64,000 nt of DNA, from contig CAVRBT010000023.1 in the NCBI GenBank assembly GCA_963719275.1, forward strand, positions 1-64,000, written 5' to 3'. Of this stretch, positions 8,237 through 15,927 are shown piece after piece. The translations under genes were made by a program, and so were the position numbers. Position 1 is the first letter of the stretch. Each line of letters begins with the position of its first letter. This DNA comes from AC-32 sp963719275 (lineage in GTDB: Bacteria > Actinomycetota > Thermoleophilia > Gaiellales > Gaiellaceae). The notes under the pieces were generated by a model, which worked only from the letters and a program-made list of their open reading frames with translations, was not told the origin of the DNA and did no database searches.

Positions 8237-8939
8237 ACGCCTGGTCGCGGCGTTTGCGGCCGGGCTCGTCTCGATCGCGTTCCCGTGTGTCCTGCCGCTG
8301 GTGCCGGGCTACCTCTCGGCGATCTCGTCGGTCGAGGTCGAGCGGCTGGGCGAGCGCGGGGTCGCGCGGAGGATCGTCACGGCGAGCGTGCCCTTCGCGG
8401 CGGGCTTCACGGTCGTGTTCGTGGTGCTCGGCGCAGCTGCCGCGGCACTCGGCGGGTGGGTCGACCAGGAGACGCGGACGAAGCTCGCGGGATTCGTGCT
8501 CGTCGTGCTCGGCCTTGCGTTCGCGGGGCTGCTGCCGTGGCCGGAGCGGATGATCGCTCCGGGCGCGCTCTCGCGGGCGCGGGCGAGCGGCTCGCGGGCG
8601 CTGCTCGGCGCCGCGTTCGCGGTCTGCGCGGCGCCGTGCGTGGGCGTCGTGCTCGGCGCGATCCTGGCGCTGGCGGCGGACTCGAGGACGGTTGTCCGCG
8701 GCTGCATCCTGCTCGCCGCGTACTCGCTCGGGATCACGGTTGCCTTCGTCGCGATCGGGATCGCGTTCGGGCACGCGATGTCGGCCTTCCGGTGGGTGCG
8801 GAACCACTACGACTGGATCCGGCTCGCGAGCGGCCTCACGCTGGTGGCGCTCGGGTTGCTCCTGTTCTTCAACCGCAACTGGTGGCTGAACGTCGCCGTG
8901 CAGCGCTTCCTGGACGCAATCGGGCTCGACCAGCTCTAG
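8229..8939 (+). CDS. ccdA: CcdA-like thiol-disulfide electron carrier
   Basis: 236 aa with six predicted helices. The two conserved membrane cysteines sit in FPCVLPLVPGYL (C20) and APCVG (C137), as in CcdA and the DsbD core. It passes electrons from cytoplasmic thioredoxin across the membrane to the TlpA-like protein encoded two genes upstream. It starts 8 nt inside the end of ccmH. Its stop overlaps the stop of the convergent DUF309 gene. Confidence 0.93.
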   Translation: MAERLVAAFAAGLVSIAFPCVLPLVPGYLSAISSVEVERLGERGVARRIVTASVPFAAGFTVVFVVLGAAAAALGGWVDQETRTKLAGFVLVVLGLAFAGLLPWPERMIAPGALSRARASGSRALLGAAFAVCAAPCVGVVLGAILALAADSRTVVRGCILLAAYSLGITVAFVAIGIAFGHAMSAFRWVRNHYDWIRLASGLTLVALGLLLFFNRNWWLNVAVQRFLDAIGLDQL

Positions 8940-9262
8940 ACGTGTGGCGGTGGGAGCTCTAGCGACCCGCTCGCGATGACGCGCTCTGCCTCCTCGACGC
9001 GCGCGAGGGTGGCAGCAACGTCGACTCCACGGTGCTCCGGCGCGAACGGCCCGAGCCGCCGCGCGGCCTTCGCGAGCTGCCGCTCGCAGCCCACGCGGTT
9101 GCCGCGCCCGGCCTGGTACCACGCGACCGCGACGTGGACGAGCCCCTGGTAGAAGTCGCGCTCCTGCGGCTCGGAGGCGCGCCAGACGTCCTCCAGCACC
9201 TCGTGCGCGGCGAAGTACTCCCCGCGGCGGATGAGCTCGAGCCCTTCCTCGAGGCTCACCAC
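8936..9262 (-). CDS. DUF309 helical protein
   Basis: About 108 aa. The DUF309 signature is clear: EGLELIRRGEYFAAHEVLED followed by WR, then DFYQGLVHVAVAWYQAGRGN and QLAKAARRL. Function is unknown; it is an all-helical fold with a conserved His-Glu pair. The start is one of two adjacent GTG codons (9262 or 9259) that overlap the upstream gene's TGA, which implies translational coupling with the PPOX gene. Confidence 0.85.
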   Translation of the reverse strand: MVSLEEGLELIRRGEYFAAHEVLEDVWRASEPQERDFYQGLVHVAVAWYQAGRGNRVGCERQLAKAARRLGPFAPEHRGVDVAATLARVEEAERVIASGSLELPPPHV

Positions 9263-9645
9263 GCGTGCCAGCGCTCGACCTCGACCCAGGCGCTGACGCG
9301 GCGGCTCTCGCGGTCGCGGAACGGCCGGCCGGTGTAGTGCCGTGCGAGCCGATCGATGTCCTCCAGCTCCGTGTCGTCGACCAGCTCCGCCACGCAGCCG
9401 TCGAGGTTCACCTGCCGGTACCAGCTCTCGGCGTCGAGCACCGTCAGCGACAGGCGCGGTTCCCGGCGCAGGAACCCGAGCCTGGCCCGGCTCTCGTCCA
9501 TGTTCAACAGCACCCGTGAGCCGTCCCACAGGTACCAGGTCGCGACGGAGTGCGGCGAGCCGTCGGGCCGCACCGTCGCGACGACGGCCGGGTTGGGCCG
9601 GCGCAGGAGTTCGTCGATGTCGGGTGGGAACGGGAGCCCCGGCAC
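9256..9645 (-). CDS. PPOX-class (probably F420-dependent) oxidoreductase
   Basis: 129 aa with the split-barrel pattern of pyridoxamine-phosphate-oxidase-like proteins: a helix (PPDIDELLRR), NPAVVATVRPDGSPHS, WYLWDGSRVLLN, then R-x2-NL-x-R-like spacing and YTGRPFRDR. Actinobacterial members mostly bind F420 or FMN and reduce varied substrates, so the substrate cannot be inferred. Cytoplasmic. Its stop overlaps the DUF309 start. Confidence 0.82.
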   Translation of the reverse strand: MPGLPFPPDIDELLRRPNPAVVATVRPDGSPHSVATWYLWDGSRVLLNMDESRARLGFLRREPRLSLTVLDAESWYRQVNLDGCVAELVDDTELEDIDRLARHYTGRPFRDRESRRVSAWVEVERWHAW

Positions 9646-9709
9646 GGCGACGTTCGTATCAGATTCGAGGCCGTTGGAGCGGCGGCGAAACAGTGGTACG
9701 TTTGCGCCC

Positions 9710-10015
9710 GTGGCGACGATCCTGCTGGTGGGGGTCGATCTCTTCTTCCGGGGGAAGCTGGAGGGCCTTCTGCCGGGCCACCACCTGACGACGACCGCAA
9801 GCGTCGACCCACCCGACTGCGTGATCGCGGACGTGGCGCGGATCGACCCGGACGAGGTCGCGGACGCCTACCCGGAGGTGCCGCTCCTCGGCTTCACGAA
9901 CCACACCGACACCGAGGGCCTGCGCCGCGCGCACGAGGCGGGGTTCGACCAGGTGGTCGCCAAATCGGCCCTCGACGAGCGCGCAAAGGACCTCGTCGAA
10001 GACTTGACGGGCTGA
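9710..10015 (+). CDS. Short receiver-like protein
   Basis: 101 aa starting at GTG 9710. It looks like a shortened, atypical receiver domain: a hydrophobic first strand (ILLVGVDLFFRGKL), CVIADVARIDPDE where the phosphoacceptor region would be, LLGFTNHTDTEGLRRAHEAG and VVAKSALDE in place of the Lys loop. The acidic pair of true receivers is absent, so phosphorylation is doubtful. The intergenic distances on both sides are short. Confidence 0.6.
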   Translation: MATILLVGVDLFFRGKLEGLLPGHHLTTTASVDPPDCVIADVARIDPDEVADAYPEVPLLGFTNHTDTEGLRRAHEAGFDQVVAKSALDERAKDLVEDLTG

Positions 10016-10043
10016 GCCACAACCGTCAGTAGACTGCGCGCCC

Positions 10044-10349
10044 GTGACGTACATCATCGCCGAGCCCTGCATCGACATCAAAGACCTCTCGTGCGTGGAC
10101 GTCTGCCCCGTCGACTGCATCCACGAGTTCGAGCGGATCCTGATCATCGACCCCGAGGAGTGCATCGACTGCGGCGCCTGCGAGCCGGAGTGCCCGGTCG
10201 AGGCGATCTTCCCGGAGGACGCCCTGCCGGCGAAGTGGGAGGCGTTCGTGAAGATCAACTACGCCTACGGTGACGGCGCCGACGTGATCAACAAGCTCAC
10301 CGACGAGTACGCCGAAGAGCACAACGTCCAGAACCCACCGCTCGAGTAG
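10044..10349 (+). CDS. fdxA: 7Fe ferredoxin (3Fe-4S/4Fe-4S)
   Basis: 101 aa beginning at GTG 10044 with TYIIAEPCIDIKDLSC. Cysteines at 9, 17, 21, 25, 40, 43, 46 and 50 match the actinobacterial FdxA pattern, with a C-terminal cluster motif CIDCGACEPECP. The acidic C-terminal half is typical. It is a small soluble electron carrier; the neighbouring genes do not identify its partner. Confidence 0.93.
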   Translation: MTYIIAEPCIDIKDLSCVDVCPVDCIHEFERILIIDPEECIDCGACEPECPVEAIFPEDALPAKWEAFVKINYAYGDGADVINKLTDEYAEEHNVQNPPLE

Positions 10350-10407
10350 GGCGTTAGAAAGCGCGCTCGGCGGGCAAGCGGTCCCTGACGACACGAGGAG
10401 GGATCGA

Positions 10408-10743
10408 ATGCCTCAGCGTGCATGGAGCAACAAGCGCGAACGCCAGTACGAGCACATCAAGGACAGTGCGAAGAAGCGCGGCGCGTCGACCAGGCGCGCC
10501 AAGGAGATCGCTGCGCGGACGGTCAACAAGGAGCGCGCGCAAACGGGCGAGGCCCGACAGGCTTCGCGCACGTCGGTTCGCGACACGCGGCCCAGCCGCG
10601 GTGGCGGCCGGCGCTCGGGCACGAACCGGCCGAAGGGGCGGACGAAGGAGCAGCTCTACAACGAGGCCAAGAACCTGAACGTCCCGGGCCGCTCGAAGAT
10701 GAGCAAGCAGCAGCTCCAGCGGGCGGTCGACGCCAGGAAGTAG
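10408..10743 (+). CDS. Small basic protein with Rho-N-like C-terminus
   Basis: 111 aa, strongly basic. The N-terminus (PQRAWSNKRERQYEHIKDS) and the C-terminal RTKEQLYNEAKNLNVPGRSK-like helix pair resemble proteins often annotated as plasmid stabilisation or Rho N-terminal-like. The middle is a low-complexity linker of R, G, S and T. It may bind nucleic acid, but function is not established. A GAGGAGG ribosome-binding site precedes ATG 10408. Confidence 0.7.
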   Translation: MPQRAWSNKRERQYEHIKDSAKKRGASTRRAKEIAARTVNKERAQTGEARQASRTSVRDTRPSRGGGRRSGTNRPKGRTKEQLYNEAKNLNVPGRSKMSKQQLQRAVDARK

Positions 10744-10764
10744 CCCGTCGGTAAGCTCCCGCGC

Positions 10765-11463
10765 GTGACGCCGGAGACGCTCGACCACGTCGCGCTCTGG
10801 GTCGCGGATCGCGGCCCGATCGCCGATTTCGTCACCTCCCGCGTCGGGATGCACGTCGTCGACCGGACGGACGCCTTCACGCTCGTCGGGTCGGACGCGC
10901 GGCGCGGGAAGCTGACGCTGTTCGAGGCCGGGGGGCCGCGCGAACGCGGCGCGCTCAAGCACGTCGCGCTGCGGGTCTCGCGCCTCGACGACGCGCTGCG
11001 CGGCCTCGAGGGCGTCGAGGTCGAGCAGCCGCGCGCGGGGGAGGCGTACTTCGACGTCAACGAGGGACTGCGGCTCGGGCTCGTGGAGGCGCCGACCGAG
11101 GTCGACTACGACCTCGACCACACCGCCCTGTTCTCGCGCTCGCCGGTGCAGACGGCGCGAGAGTACGAGCAACTCGGGTTCTCGAGAGCCTCGGCGGGAC
11201 CGTCCGGCGCTCCTCGCGTGGAGGTCGGTGGCGCGTACGTCGAGTTCCACGAGGGCGACCCGGGCAACCCCGAGCGGCCGCTGCTGAACCACCTGGCGGT
11301 TCTGGTCGACTCGGCGGACGAGCACATCCAGGAGGCGCGCGAGCTCGGGATCGAGATCGCCGACATCGTGGACGCGGCGAACACGTACGCGGTGTTCGTC
11401 TGGGGCCCCGAGCGCGTCAAGGTCGAGTACGTCGAGCACAAGCCGACCTTCTCGCTGACTTAG
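10765..11463 (+). CDS. Two-module VOC (glyoxalase/bleomycin resistance) protein
   Basis: 232 aa from GTG 10765. Two VOC-type beta-alpha-beta3 modules are visible: TLDHVALWVADRGPIADFV through YFDVNEGLRLGLV, and DLDHTALFSRSPVQTAREYE through VFVWGPERVKVEYVE. Histidines and acidic residues at module starts and ends could bind metal. The substrate is unknown. Repeat copy A begins about 30 nt after the stop. Confidence 0.78.
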   Translation: MTPETLDHVALWVADRGPIADFVTSRVGMHVVDRTDAFTLVGSDARRGKLTLFEAGGPRERGALKHVALRVSRLDDALRGLEGVEVEQPRAGEAYFDVNEGLRLGLVEAPTEVDYDLDHTALFSRSPVQTAREYEQLGFSRASAGPSGAPRVEVGGAYVEFHEGDPGNPERPLLNHLAVLVDSADEHIQEARELGIEIADIVDAANTYAVFVWGPERVKVEYVEHKPTFSLT

Positions 11464-11493
11464 TGCGGTTGCGACGATGCAGACGTCCCGTTC

Positions 11494-11560
11494 GGTCATT
11501 TCAGACGGACGCGTGAGCCAAGCTCACGCGTCCTGACGTCGGCATCGCAGGCGACGCCTC
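11494..11560. repeat. Two-hairpin intergenic repeat, copy A
   Basis: This element shares its layout with copies at 12970, 14224 and 25347 (the last inverted): a TCATTTCAGAC-like lead, a long hairpin, then a short hairpin GGCATCGC/GCGACGCC. Here the long hairpin has a perfect 12-bp stem (GGACGCGTGAGC, loop CAA, 11507-11533). It fills the gap between the VOC gene and the flavoprotein gene, whose likely TTG start lies just past its edge. Confidence 0.8.
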
Positions 11561-11561
11561 A

Positions 11562-12722
11562 TTGCTGATCGCAGGCGCGGGCATGGCCGGCCTCTGCGCG
11601 GCCGCTCGCGCGCGGGAGCTGGGGGCGTCGCCGGTGGTGCTGGAGAAGGGGTCGCGTCCGGGTGGCTCGATGCTGCTCTCGAGCGGCGTGGTCTGGCGCT
11701 ACCGCTCGTTCGAGGAGTTCCGGGAGCAGTGCCCGACGGGCGACGAGCGGTTGCGGCGGCTGGTCTTCGACCGCATCGACGAGGGCCTGGAGTGGCTGGA
11801 GTCGCTCGGCGCGCCGGTGCTCGAACGGGAGACCGGTAACCCGCTCACCGCGGGCGTCCGCTTCGACACCGCCGGCCTGACGGAGGCGCTGATCCGAGCT
11901 GCAGGCGAGGTCCGTTTCGACCAACCGGTGACAGACACAGTGGCAGTCACAGGGACAGACACAGTGACAGTCACAGGGACAGACACAGTGACAGTCACAG
12001 GGACAGGCACAGGGACAGACCCCGGGGGTCCGCTCGTGTTGGCGACCGGCGGGTTTCAGGGCGATCCGGAGCTGGTCGCGCGGTGCGTGAAGCCGGCGGC
12101 GCCGTTGCGGGTTCGGGCGAATCCCTGGAGCTCCGGCGACGGGCTGAAGCTCGCCCTCGCCCGGGGCGCAGCGCTCTCCCAAGGCCTCGACGAGTTCTAC
12201 GGACGCAACATGGCCGACGTCGAGTTCGGTGAGAACGAGTTCGTCTCGCTCGCCCAGGTCTTCGGCCGCTACGCGCGGATCTTCAACGACCACGGCGAGG
12301 AGTTCTTCGACCACGACGCCGTCTCGTGGTCGGAGCTCGACCTCGTCCAAGCGACCGCGCACCAGCCGGGCGCGCGGGCCTGGTATGTCTTCGACGAGGG
12401 GGCGCTGGACGAGCGCGTCCGCTACGGAACCGTCCGCGAGCTCGTCGCGCAGGTGCCTACGCGCACCGACCCAGCCGACCTCCCGTTCACGGCTCCGCCG
12501 CAAGCCGTCGTCGCCACCCGCGTCGCCGCCGCGATCACGCACACGATCGGCGGCCTATGGATCGACGAGCGCGCGCGGGTCCTCGACGGCCAGGCCGAGC
12601 CGATAGAAGGCCTCTACGCCGCGGGGGTAGACGCAGGCGGGATCTCGACCGGCGGTTACGCGAGCGGTCTCGCCTCGGCGCTCGTCCTCGGCCTCACGGC
12701 CGCCGAGTCAGCGCTCAGCTGA
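11562..12722 (+). CDS. FAD-dependent oxidoreductase (fumarate reductase/KstD-like flavoprotein)
   Basis: 386 aa. The N-terminus has the dinucleotide-binding motif LLIAGAGMAGLCAAARA, followed by EKGSRPGGSMLLSSG. The C-terminus has the second FAD contact GLYAAGVDAGGISTGGYASG. This layout fits succinate dehydrogenase/3-ketosteroid dehydrogenase-type flavoproteins; substrate unknown. The only available start is TTG 11562, directly at the end of repeat copy A, so the usual few N-terminal residues are missing. An unusual T/V/G-rich segment comes from a 24-nt tandem repeat. The stop overlaps the convergent 60-aa gene. Confidence 0.85.
   Translation: MLIAGAGMAGLCAAARARELGASPVVLEKGSRPGGSMLLSSGVVWRYRSFEEFREQCPTGDERLRRLVFDRIDEGLEWLESLGAPVLERETGNPLTAGVRFDTAGLTEALIRAAGEVRFDQPVTDTVAVTGTDTVTVTGTDTVTVTGTGTGTDPGGPLVLATGGFQGDPELVARCVKPAAPLRVRANPWSSGDGLKLALARGAALSQGLDEFYGRNMADVEFGENEFVSLAQVFGRYARIFNDHGEEFFDHDAVSWSELDLVQATAHQPGARAWYVFDEGALDERVRYGTVRELVAQVPTRTDPADLPFTAPPQAVVATRVAAAITHTIGGLWIDERARVLDGQAEPIEGLYAAGVDAGGISTGGYASGLASALVLGLTAAESALS
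11928..12020 (+). repeat. 24-nt in-frame tandem repeat inside the flavoprotein gene
   Basis: About three copies of a 24-nt unit (GTGACAGTCACAGGGACAGA then CACA) encode TVTVTGTD repeats, flanked by partial units. The period is a multiple of three, so the frame is kept. It sits between the region contributing the FAD-domain strand and LVLATGGFQGD, probably a surface loop. Copy number is likely to vary between strains. Confidence 0.88.
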
Positions 12723-12897
12723 GCGGCTGCAGGTAGGCGCAACGGCGCGCGTCGCCCGGGAGCGGGGAGGGCGCGACCTTCGTCACGCGCAGGCGCTCCT
12801 CGCCCTCCTCGACCTCGTCCCCGACCCCGGGGGCGTCACCGTCGCGCTCGCGCAGCTCGTAGCCGTTCGCCGTCCAGACGAAGCGGAGGTGCGTCAT
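12715..12897 (-). CDS. Small hypothetical protein (60 aa)
   Basis: Start ATG 12897 gives THLRFVWTANGYELRERDGD, an acidic middle (DEVEEGEERL) and RRCAYLQPLS at the end. The beta-strand/loop pattern looks like a small single-domain protein; no family recognised. An upstream in-frame ATG lies inside repeat copy B. It may be the last gene of the histidine kinase unit. The stop overlaps that of the flavoprotein gene through the palindrome TCAGCTGA. Confidence 0.55.
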   Translation of the reverse strand: MTHLRFVWTANGYELRERDGDAPGVGDEVEEGEERLRVTKVAPSPLPGDARRCAYLQPLS

Positions 12898-12969
12898 CGG
12901 CCGCTGTCCGTTCTCCTCCACGTCCGAAAGCCTAGAGCCGCAGCGAGGCTCCCGCAATTCGGGTCGGGC

Positions 12970-13036
12970 GGTCATCTCAGGCGACCGCGCGGGCAAAGCC
13001 CGCACGGTGTGAGACGGCACCGCAAGCGGCGCCTTA
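12970..13036. repeat. Two-hairpin intergenic repeat, copy B
   Basis: Same organisation as copy A, more diverged. The long hairpin reads CGCGCGGGC, loop AAA, GCCCGCACG, so the stem is kept by compensatory changes. The second part is GGCACCGCAAGCGGCGCCT. Its end includes the stop codon (TTA on this strand) of the histidine kinase gene. It fills the space between the kinase and the 60-aa gene. Confidence 0.75.
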
Positions 13037-14227
13037 GCCGTGCGCCACGTAGGAGGGCAGCACGACGCGCACTTCGGTGCCGCCGTCCTCGCCGGCCTCC
13101 ACGTCGAGCCGCCCGCTGAGCGTCCGCGCGCGCTCCTCGATGTCTTCGAAGCTCGCGCGCCGACGTTCGCCAGCGCCGTCGTCCGCGATCACGGTCTCGA
13201 CCGTCCCGGCCTCGCCCTCGACGACCCTGATCGAGATCCGCGACGGCGGCCCCCGGTGGATCGCCTGGTTCACCGCGTCGCGGATGATCTGGTAGATCGC
13301 CACGCGCACGTTCTCCGCGAGTCCGTCGGCCGCGTCGACGTCGAGGTCGACCTGGATCCGGTGCGTGAGGCCGACCTGCTCTGCGAACGCCCGCACCGCG
13401 GGGCCAAAGCCCTGGTCGCGCAGCACGACCGGCTCGATGTTGAACGAGAGGTCGCGCAGCGAGCGGATCGTGTCGCGGTGCCGCTCGAGCGCCGAGTCGA
13501 GCACCGAGGTCGCCTCCTCGAGTCGCCCACCCTCGAGCGAGTCGATCACGGCGTCGAGCATCAGGCTGATCCCCGACAGCGACTGCACCGGTCCGTCGTG
13601 GAGGAAGAGCGCCAGCCGCCGCCGCTCCTCCTGCTCCGCAGTGATGAGCTGGTCGGACAGCCGCGCGCGCTCCGCCTCGCGCACCTGCGCCTCCGCGAGC
13701 AGACGCGCATTCTCGACAGCGCGGCAGGTGAAGTCGGCGAGCAGGGTCGCGCGGGCGAGCTCCTCGCGGTCGAGCGGCTGGGCCCGCACGAGCTGCAGCG
13801 AGCCGATCTGCTTCCCGCGGATGCGCAAGGGGAGCACGACGGCGTCGTCCATGCCGCGCTGTCCGGGCGAGAGAATCGACGCCGTCGCGTCGAAGAGGCC
13901 GTTTGCCTCGCGCCGCGTCCGGTCAAGCACGTCCTCCGGGTCGTGCGTCGCGGCGATGCGCCCCATCGAATCGATCAGGGACTCCAGGAAGCTCGACTGC
14001 GCGGAGAGCTCCTCCTCGACGACCTCGTGCCGGCGACGCTCCGTGACGATCAGGTGCAGCGCGAAGGCCGCCGCGCCGACGATCGCCACGCCGAGCCCGG
14101 TGAACGCCACCCCGCTCGAGCCGACCGCGAGACCGACGAGCGACACGATCGCCGCGGCCGCCACGACGGCGACCAGCAGCGCGGCTCTCGTAGCGCTGCG
14201 CATCTTGCGGAGGGAATGGCTGGTCAT
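13034..14227 (-). CDS. NarL/LiaS-type sensor histidine kinase
   Basis: 397 aa from ATG 14227. Two N-terminal transmembrane helices (about 15-36 and 40-61) are followed by a GAF-like region (about 85-180), a HisKA_3 dimerisation helix with phosphoacceptor H210 in LFLHDGPVQSLSG, and a HATPase domain with IYQIIRDAVNQAIHRG (N box) and IADDGAGE (G box). It signals to the LuxR-type regulator encoded just upstream in the same unit. The start codon lies inside repeat copy C; a TTG 21 nt upstream is a less likely alternative. Confidence 0.88.
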   Translation of the reverse strand: MTSHSLRKMRSATRAALLVAVVAAAAIVSLVGLAVGSSGVAFTGLGVAIVGAAAFALHLIVTERRRHEVVEEELSAQSSFLESLIDSMGRIAATHDPEDVLDRTRREANGLFDATASILSPGQRGMDDAVVLPLRIRGKQIGSLQLVRAQPLDREELARATLLADFTCRAVENARLLAEAQVREAERARLSDQLITAEQEERRRLALFLHDGPVQSLSGISLMLDAVIDSLEGGRLEEATSVLDSALERHRDTIRSLRDLSFNIEPVVLRDQGFGPAVRAFAEQVGLTHRIQVDLDVDAADGLAENVRVAIYQIIRDAVNQAIHRGPPSRISIRVVEGEAGTVETVIADDGAGERRRASFEDIEERARTLSGRLDVEAGEDGGTEVRVVLPSYVAHG

Positions 14228-14288
14228 TTCAGACGGACGCCCGGGCAAGCCCGTGCGTCCCGAGCCGGCATCGCAAGCGACGCCTTAG
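14224..14288. repeat. Two-hairpin intergenic repeat, copy C
   Basis: Closely similar to copy A at the ends (TCATTTCAGACGGACGC; GGCATCGCAAGCGACGCCT). The hairpin stem has changed on both arms (CGGGC against GCCCG, instead of TGAGC against GCTCA), which supports selection on pairing. It is the entire gap between the response regulator and kinase genes: it contains the kinase ATG at one edge and the regulator stop at the other. Confidence 0.82.
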
Positions 14289-14941
14289 TCGATGATCGCG
14301 TCACGAAGCGCGATCGCAACGGCGTGCGTCCGCGTGTCGGCCTCGAGCTTCGTGAGGATGTGACGCACGTGGCTCTTGACCGTCTCCTGGCTGATGAAGA
14401 GCCGGCCGGCCACGTCGGCGTTCGACATCCCGTCCGCGAGCAGCTGGAGGATCTCGCGCTCGCGTGCGGTGAGCATGTCCTCGCGGTCGCCGGAGAGGAA
14501 GGCCGGCATCAACGCGGGGTCGACGAAGCCCTCGCCCGCCACGATCTTGTCGATCGCCTTCAACAGCGTCTGGTGCGGGGCTTCCTTGAGGATGTAGCCC
14601 TTCGCGCCCGACTCGAGGCCGCGCCCCAGCAGGCTGCGCTCGCTGTAGGCCGTGAAGATGAGCACCGCGACATCGGGCACCCGCTGGGTCAGCAGCTTGG
14701 TCGCCTCGAGCCCGTCCATTCCGGGCATGCGCACGTCCATGATCACAACGTCGGGCTTGCGGCGCTCCGCCAGCGTGACGGCGGTCGCGCCGTCGGACGC
14801 CTCACCGACGACCCGGATGTGCGGCGCGCGCGAGAGCGAGAGGCGCAGGCCCTCGCGGACGACCTCGTGGTCGTCGACGATCAGACACGTGATCTCGCCC
14901 TTGCCGTTGTTCTGCTGGTCTGCGGCGGCCTTCTCTGACAC
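14285..14941 (-). CDS. LuxR/NarL-family response regulator
   Basis: 218 aa. The receiver domain (about 16-135) has acidic residues D23/D24 in LIVDDHEVVREGL, phosphoacceptor D69 in IMDVRMPGMDG and a Lys in GYILKEA. The C-terminal LuxR HTH (about 152-210) reads LTAREREILQLLADGMSNAD with FISQETVKSHVRHIL. It is the partner of the downstream kinase. The promoter is not obvious; ATG 14941 has an N-terminal Gln/Asn-rich extension. Confidence 0.92.
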   Translation of the reverse strand: MSEKAAADQQNNGKGEITCLIVDDHEVVREGLRLSLSRAPHIRVVGEASDGATAVTLAERRKPDVVIMDVRMPGMDGLEATKLLTQRVPDVAVLIFTAYSERSLLGRGLESGAKGYILKEAPHQTLLKAIDKIVAGEGFVDPALMPAFLSGDREDMLTAREREILQLLADGMSNADVAGRLFISQETVKSHVRHILTKLEADTRTHAVAIALRDAIID

Positions 14942-14976
14942 GGCAGGCGGATTGTAGGGACTAGGGCGGCCCTCGC

Positions 14977-15873
14977 CTATAGCGCCAGGGCCAGCTGCTC
15001 CGGATCTGGCTCGGGAGCGAGCTTCGTCCGGCGGCGGTCGCGGATGCCGTGCTTGCGCGTCAGGTCAGCGACGAGCGCGCGAACCGGCTTGGTTTCTTCG
15101 GATTTCAGGTACGCCCGGCGCGCGTACAAGCGTTCGTACACGGGGAGCTGCTCGGGGTAGTCCTCGGCGAGGCATTCGAGGAAGTGCTCGCGCGTCCCCG
15201 GCCGCAGGTTGAGCAGGTTCGCCCAGACGCCGCACGCGCCGGCGTCGCGAGCCTCGCGCACGACCTGCTCGAGGAGCTCGGGCCTGTCGGAGATGCCGGG
15301 GAGGATCGGTGCCATGCCGACGCTCGCGCGGATCCCCGCGTCGACGAGCGTCTTCAGCGCGCGCAGGCGCTGCCGCGGGTGCGCGGTGCCCGGCTCCGTG
15401 CGCCGCCAGATCTCGTCGTCGAGCGTAGGCACTGAGAACGTCACCGACACCTCGGCCCGCCGCGCCGCCTCGACCAGCACGTCCACGTCGCGGACGATCA
15501 GCGGCCCGCGCGTGATGATGCTGAAGGGGTTGTGCGCGCCGCCCAGGGCCTCGGCGCAGGAGCGGGTGAGCCGGTAGCGGGCCTCAGCCGGCTGGTACGG
15601 GTCGGTCGCCGCGCCGATCGCGACCGTCTCGGGCTCCCAGCTCGCCCGTGCGAGCTCGCGCCGCAGCACCTCGGCAACGTTCGTCTTGACGCGGATCGAG
15701 CGGCCGTAGCGGTGGTCGGAGGGCCGGTCGGCGCGCCGCTCGAACGCGCGGACGTAGCAGAAGGTGCAGCGGTGGACGCAGCCCATGTACGGGTTCAGCG
15801 ACCACTTGAACATCATCCCCTTTACGCGGTTGAGCGCGACCTTGCAGGGCTCCTCACGGTACTCCGCCCGCAT
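14977..15873 (-). CDS. Radical SAM protein of the SPL-like (Rv2578c-type) family
   Basis: 298 aa from ATG 15873. The radical SAM cluster motif C-x3-C-x2-C is C32, C36, C39 in GCVHRCTFCYVR, preceded by KVALNRVKG and SLNPYMG. Conserved AIGAATDPYQPAE and the SVPTLDDEIWRRTEPGT region match this family, a relative of spore photoproduct lyase whose actinobacterial members have no fixed function. Placement of the start is supported by a TATAAT box 7 nt upstream, implying a leaderless mRNA, and by a SOS-box-like palindrome. Confidence 0.86.
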   Translation of the reverse strand: MRAEYREEPCKVALNRVKGMMFKWSLNPYMGCVHRCTFCYVRAFERRADRPSDHRYGRSIRVKTNVAEVLRRELARASWEPETVAIGAATDPYQPAEARYRLTRSCAEALGGAHNPFSIITRGPLIVRDVDVLVEAARRAEVSVTFSVPTLDDEIWRRTEPGTAHPRQRLRALKTLVDAGIRASVGMAPILPGISDRPELLEQVVREARDAGACGVWANLLNLRPGTREHFLECLAEDYPEQLPVYERLYARRAYLKSEETKPVRALVADLTRKHGIRDRRRTKLAPEPDPEQLALAL

Positions 15874-15879
15874 GCGAGG

Positions 15880-15898
15880 ATTATAGAAACATGTGTTC
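15880..15898 (-). promoter_or_regulatory. Promoter -10 with SOS-box-like palindrome
   Basis: Reading on the minus strand, GAAC-ACAT-GTTT (15887-15898) lies one base upstream of TATAAT (15880-15885), which is 6 nt from the ATG of the radical SAM gene. GAAC-N4-GTTC is the actinobacterial LexA consensus and the match is 7 of 8. A possible -35 (TCGACG) lies 16 nt upstream. Repression by LexA is an inference. Confidence 0.5.
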
Positions 15899-15927
15899 GT
15901 TCGTCGAGCGGCTGCCACACTCTCGGA

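Noticed and set aside
11699..12010. Cys-rich reading frame antisense to the flavoprotein (CPCDCHCV repeats)
   Set aside because: It is the mirror of the 24-nt tandem repeat; the sense frame encodes a clear FAD protein.
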